5,877 bases of DNA from an uncultured Amylibacter sp. (GTDB taxonomy: Bacteria; Pseudomonadota; Alphaproteobacteria; Rhodobacterales; Rhodobacteraceae), in the NCBI GenBank assembly GCA_938001995.1, contig CALLAV010000047.1:1-5877 (forward strand), in the 5' to 3' direction. The position numbers and the translations under genes are program-made. The notes under the pieces were generated by a model that had not been told where the DNA came from, ran no database searches, and worked only from the letters and a program-made list of their open reading frames with translations. Below are positions 5,119-5,877 of the stretch, in pieces (positions within the stretch are counted from its first letter, which is position 1; each line of letters opens with the position of its first letter).

Positions 5119-5877
5119 CTAGGCCACACGCGACGCCGCCAGCTTCATAACATCCCAATAATTGCGACCAATTTGCATCTGATCACCGTACCCTTTTTCC
5201 AACATCAAAGCGTGTACTTTGGGCAAATGGCGACAGGGCACATGCATGATAAGATGATGTTCTAAATGATAATTTACCCAATATGGCGCCAAAAATAGTC
5301 TCATAAACGGGCCTGCGTGTGTCGTGCGCACATTGCGCAAGGGATCATTCGAAAACTCCACCACACCGTGTTCTGCAATATTACGAACGCGCAAAACCAG
5401 TTGAAACCATGTCAACAACGGCAACAACCAAAAGGCAAACCACCACCACCATGCACCAGCCGCCCACATCGCCGCAAAAATGACGAGATTGGCAATAACT
5501 GCGCGCCCCAAAACAGGCCCAGAAAACGCCTGAGCAAGGTCCTGACTGGTCACATCATCTGTGTCACCCGCCAGTTTAAAAGCCATCATCACCTGCTGAG
5601 ATCGCTGCTTAAACCCCGTTTGACCCGAGATATCGCGCCACAATTTTCGCCGCATACTGGCCTGTGTTGTCGGAAATGAACGGGACAAATTCAGGTCAGG
5701 ATCCTTATCCGTTTGCGTGTGTTGGTGGTGCTGCAAATGGTAGCGGCGGTATTCAAACATATCCGCCAAAATTGGACGTCCAAAAATCCATTCCCCAGCG
5801 AACTCATTGTATTTACGGGTTTTAAACAGCGCCACATGGGCCGCTTCATGCATCAAAATCGCCATACCGAGCTGCCG
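5119..5877 (-). CDS. Membrane fatty acid desaturase (di-iron), N-terminus beyond window
   Basis: The frame is open through the window edge, so the 252 visible residues are the C-terminal part of an integral membrane desaturase that inserts a double bond in an acyl chain using a di-iron centre and O2. Counting from the internal Met at 5865, the histidine boxes are HEAAH (6-10), HLQHH (43-47, followed by QHT and then TDKDPDL) and HLEHH (200-204); NIAEH (162-166) supplies a further conserved His. A hydrophobic, tryptophan-rich stretch of about 40 residues before NIAEH can span the membrane twice. The Met at 5865 is not taken as the start because it falls directly before the first His box, whereas family members carry one or two membrane segments before it. 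Roughly 60-100 residues are therefore missing. Regioselectivity and acceptor (phospholipid, acyl-ACP or another lipid) cannot be told. The next gene on the strand begins 169 bases further on, so it may be a separate unit. Confidence -1.
   Translation of the reverse strand, partial: RQLGMAILMHEAAHVALFKTRKYNEFAGEWIFGRPILADMFEYRRYHLQHHQHTQTDKDPDLNLSRSFPTTQASMRRKLWRDISGQTGFKQRSQQVMMAFKLAGDTDDVTSQDLAQAFSGPVLGRAVIANLVIFAAMWAAGAWWWWFAFWLLPLLTWFQLVLRVRNIAEHGVVEFSNDPLRNVRTTHAGPFMRLFLAPYWVNYHLEHHLIMHVPCRHLPKVHALMLEKGYGDQMQIGRNYWDVMKLAASRVA

Noticed and set aside
4996..5265. Plus-strand open frame of 89 codons spanning the spacer and the desaturase 3' end
   Set aside because: More than half is antisense to the conserved third histidine-box region, and there is no convincing ribosome site.
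5317..5679. Plus-strand open frame of 120 codons opposite the desaturase gene
   Set aside because: It is antisense to the membrane and histidine-box regions of a recognisable desaturase and is His/Pro/Arg-rich as expected for a shadow frame.

Overview
The window looks like chromosomal DNA of an alphaproteobacterium, most likely a marine Rhodobacterales (Roseobacter-type) species. This is an inference from moderate GC, tightly packed genes with ATGA overlaps, and the general character of the proteins; no rRNA, tRNA or marker gene is present to confirm it. No CRISPR array, insertion sequence, phage gene or RNA gene was found.

Plus strand, 1-3194: the end of an apparent catabolic operon with five genes in one direction and almost no gaps. 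In order: the 3' part of a LivF-type ATPase of a branched-chain/amide-type ABC importer (HAAT family; the rest lies upstream of the window); a small predicted exported protein of unknown function; a binuclear-metal amidohydrolase closely resembling enamidase of nicotinate fermentation; a GFA-family zinc protein; and a cysteine hydrolase of the isochorismatase/N-carbamoylsarcosine amidase superfamily with an intact Asp-Lys-Cys triad. Read together, they suggest uptake of a small nitrogenous compound, opening of a cyclic (en)amide ring, handling of a possible aldehyde product, and hydrolysis of a linear amide or carbamoyl group to release ammonia. The substrate cannot be read from the sequence.

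Minus strand, 5877-3182: three genes reading toward the first operon. From the right edge these are a membrane di-iron fatty acid desaturase lacking its N-terminus, a 169-base spacer with short repeats and inverted repeats, a GSCFA-domain protein, and a small SGNH-hydrolase-like protein that overlaps the GSCFA gene by 11 bases. The last two are probably co-translated and may act as a pair. The SGNH gene and the cysteine hydrolase gene converge and overlap tail to tail by 13 bases, so the two transcription units share no spacer and no obvious terminator.

The most interesting part is the enamidase-like locus: an enzyme best known from an anaerobic clostridial pathway, placed here beside an importer and a second C-N hydrolase. 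The second is the GSCFA/SGNH pair, in which the two proteins appear to keep different subsets of the SGNH catalytic residues.
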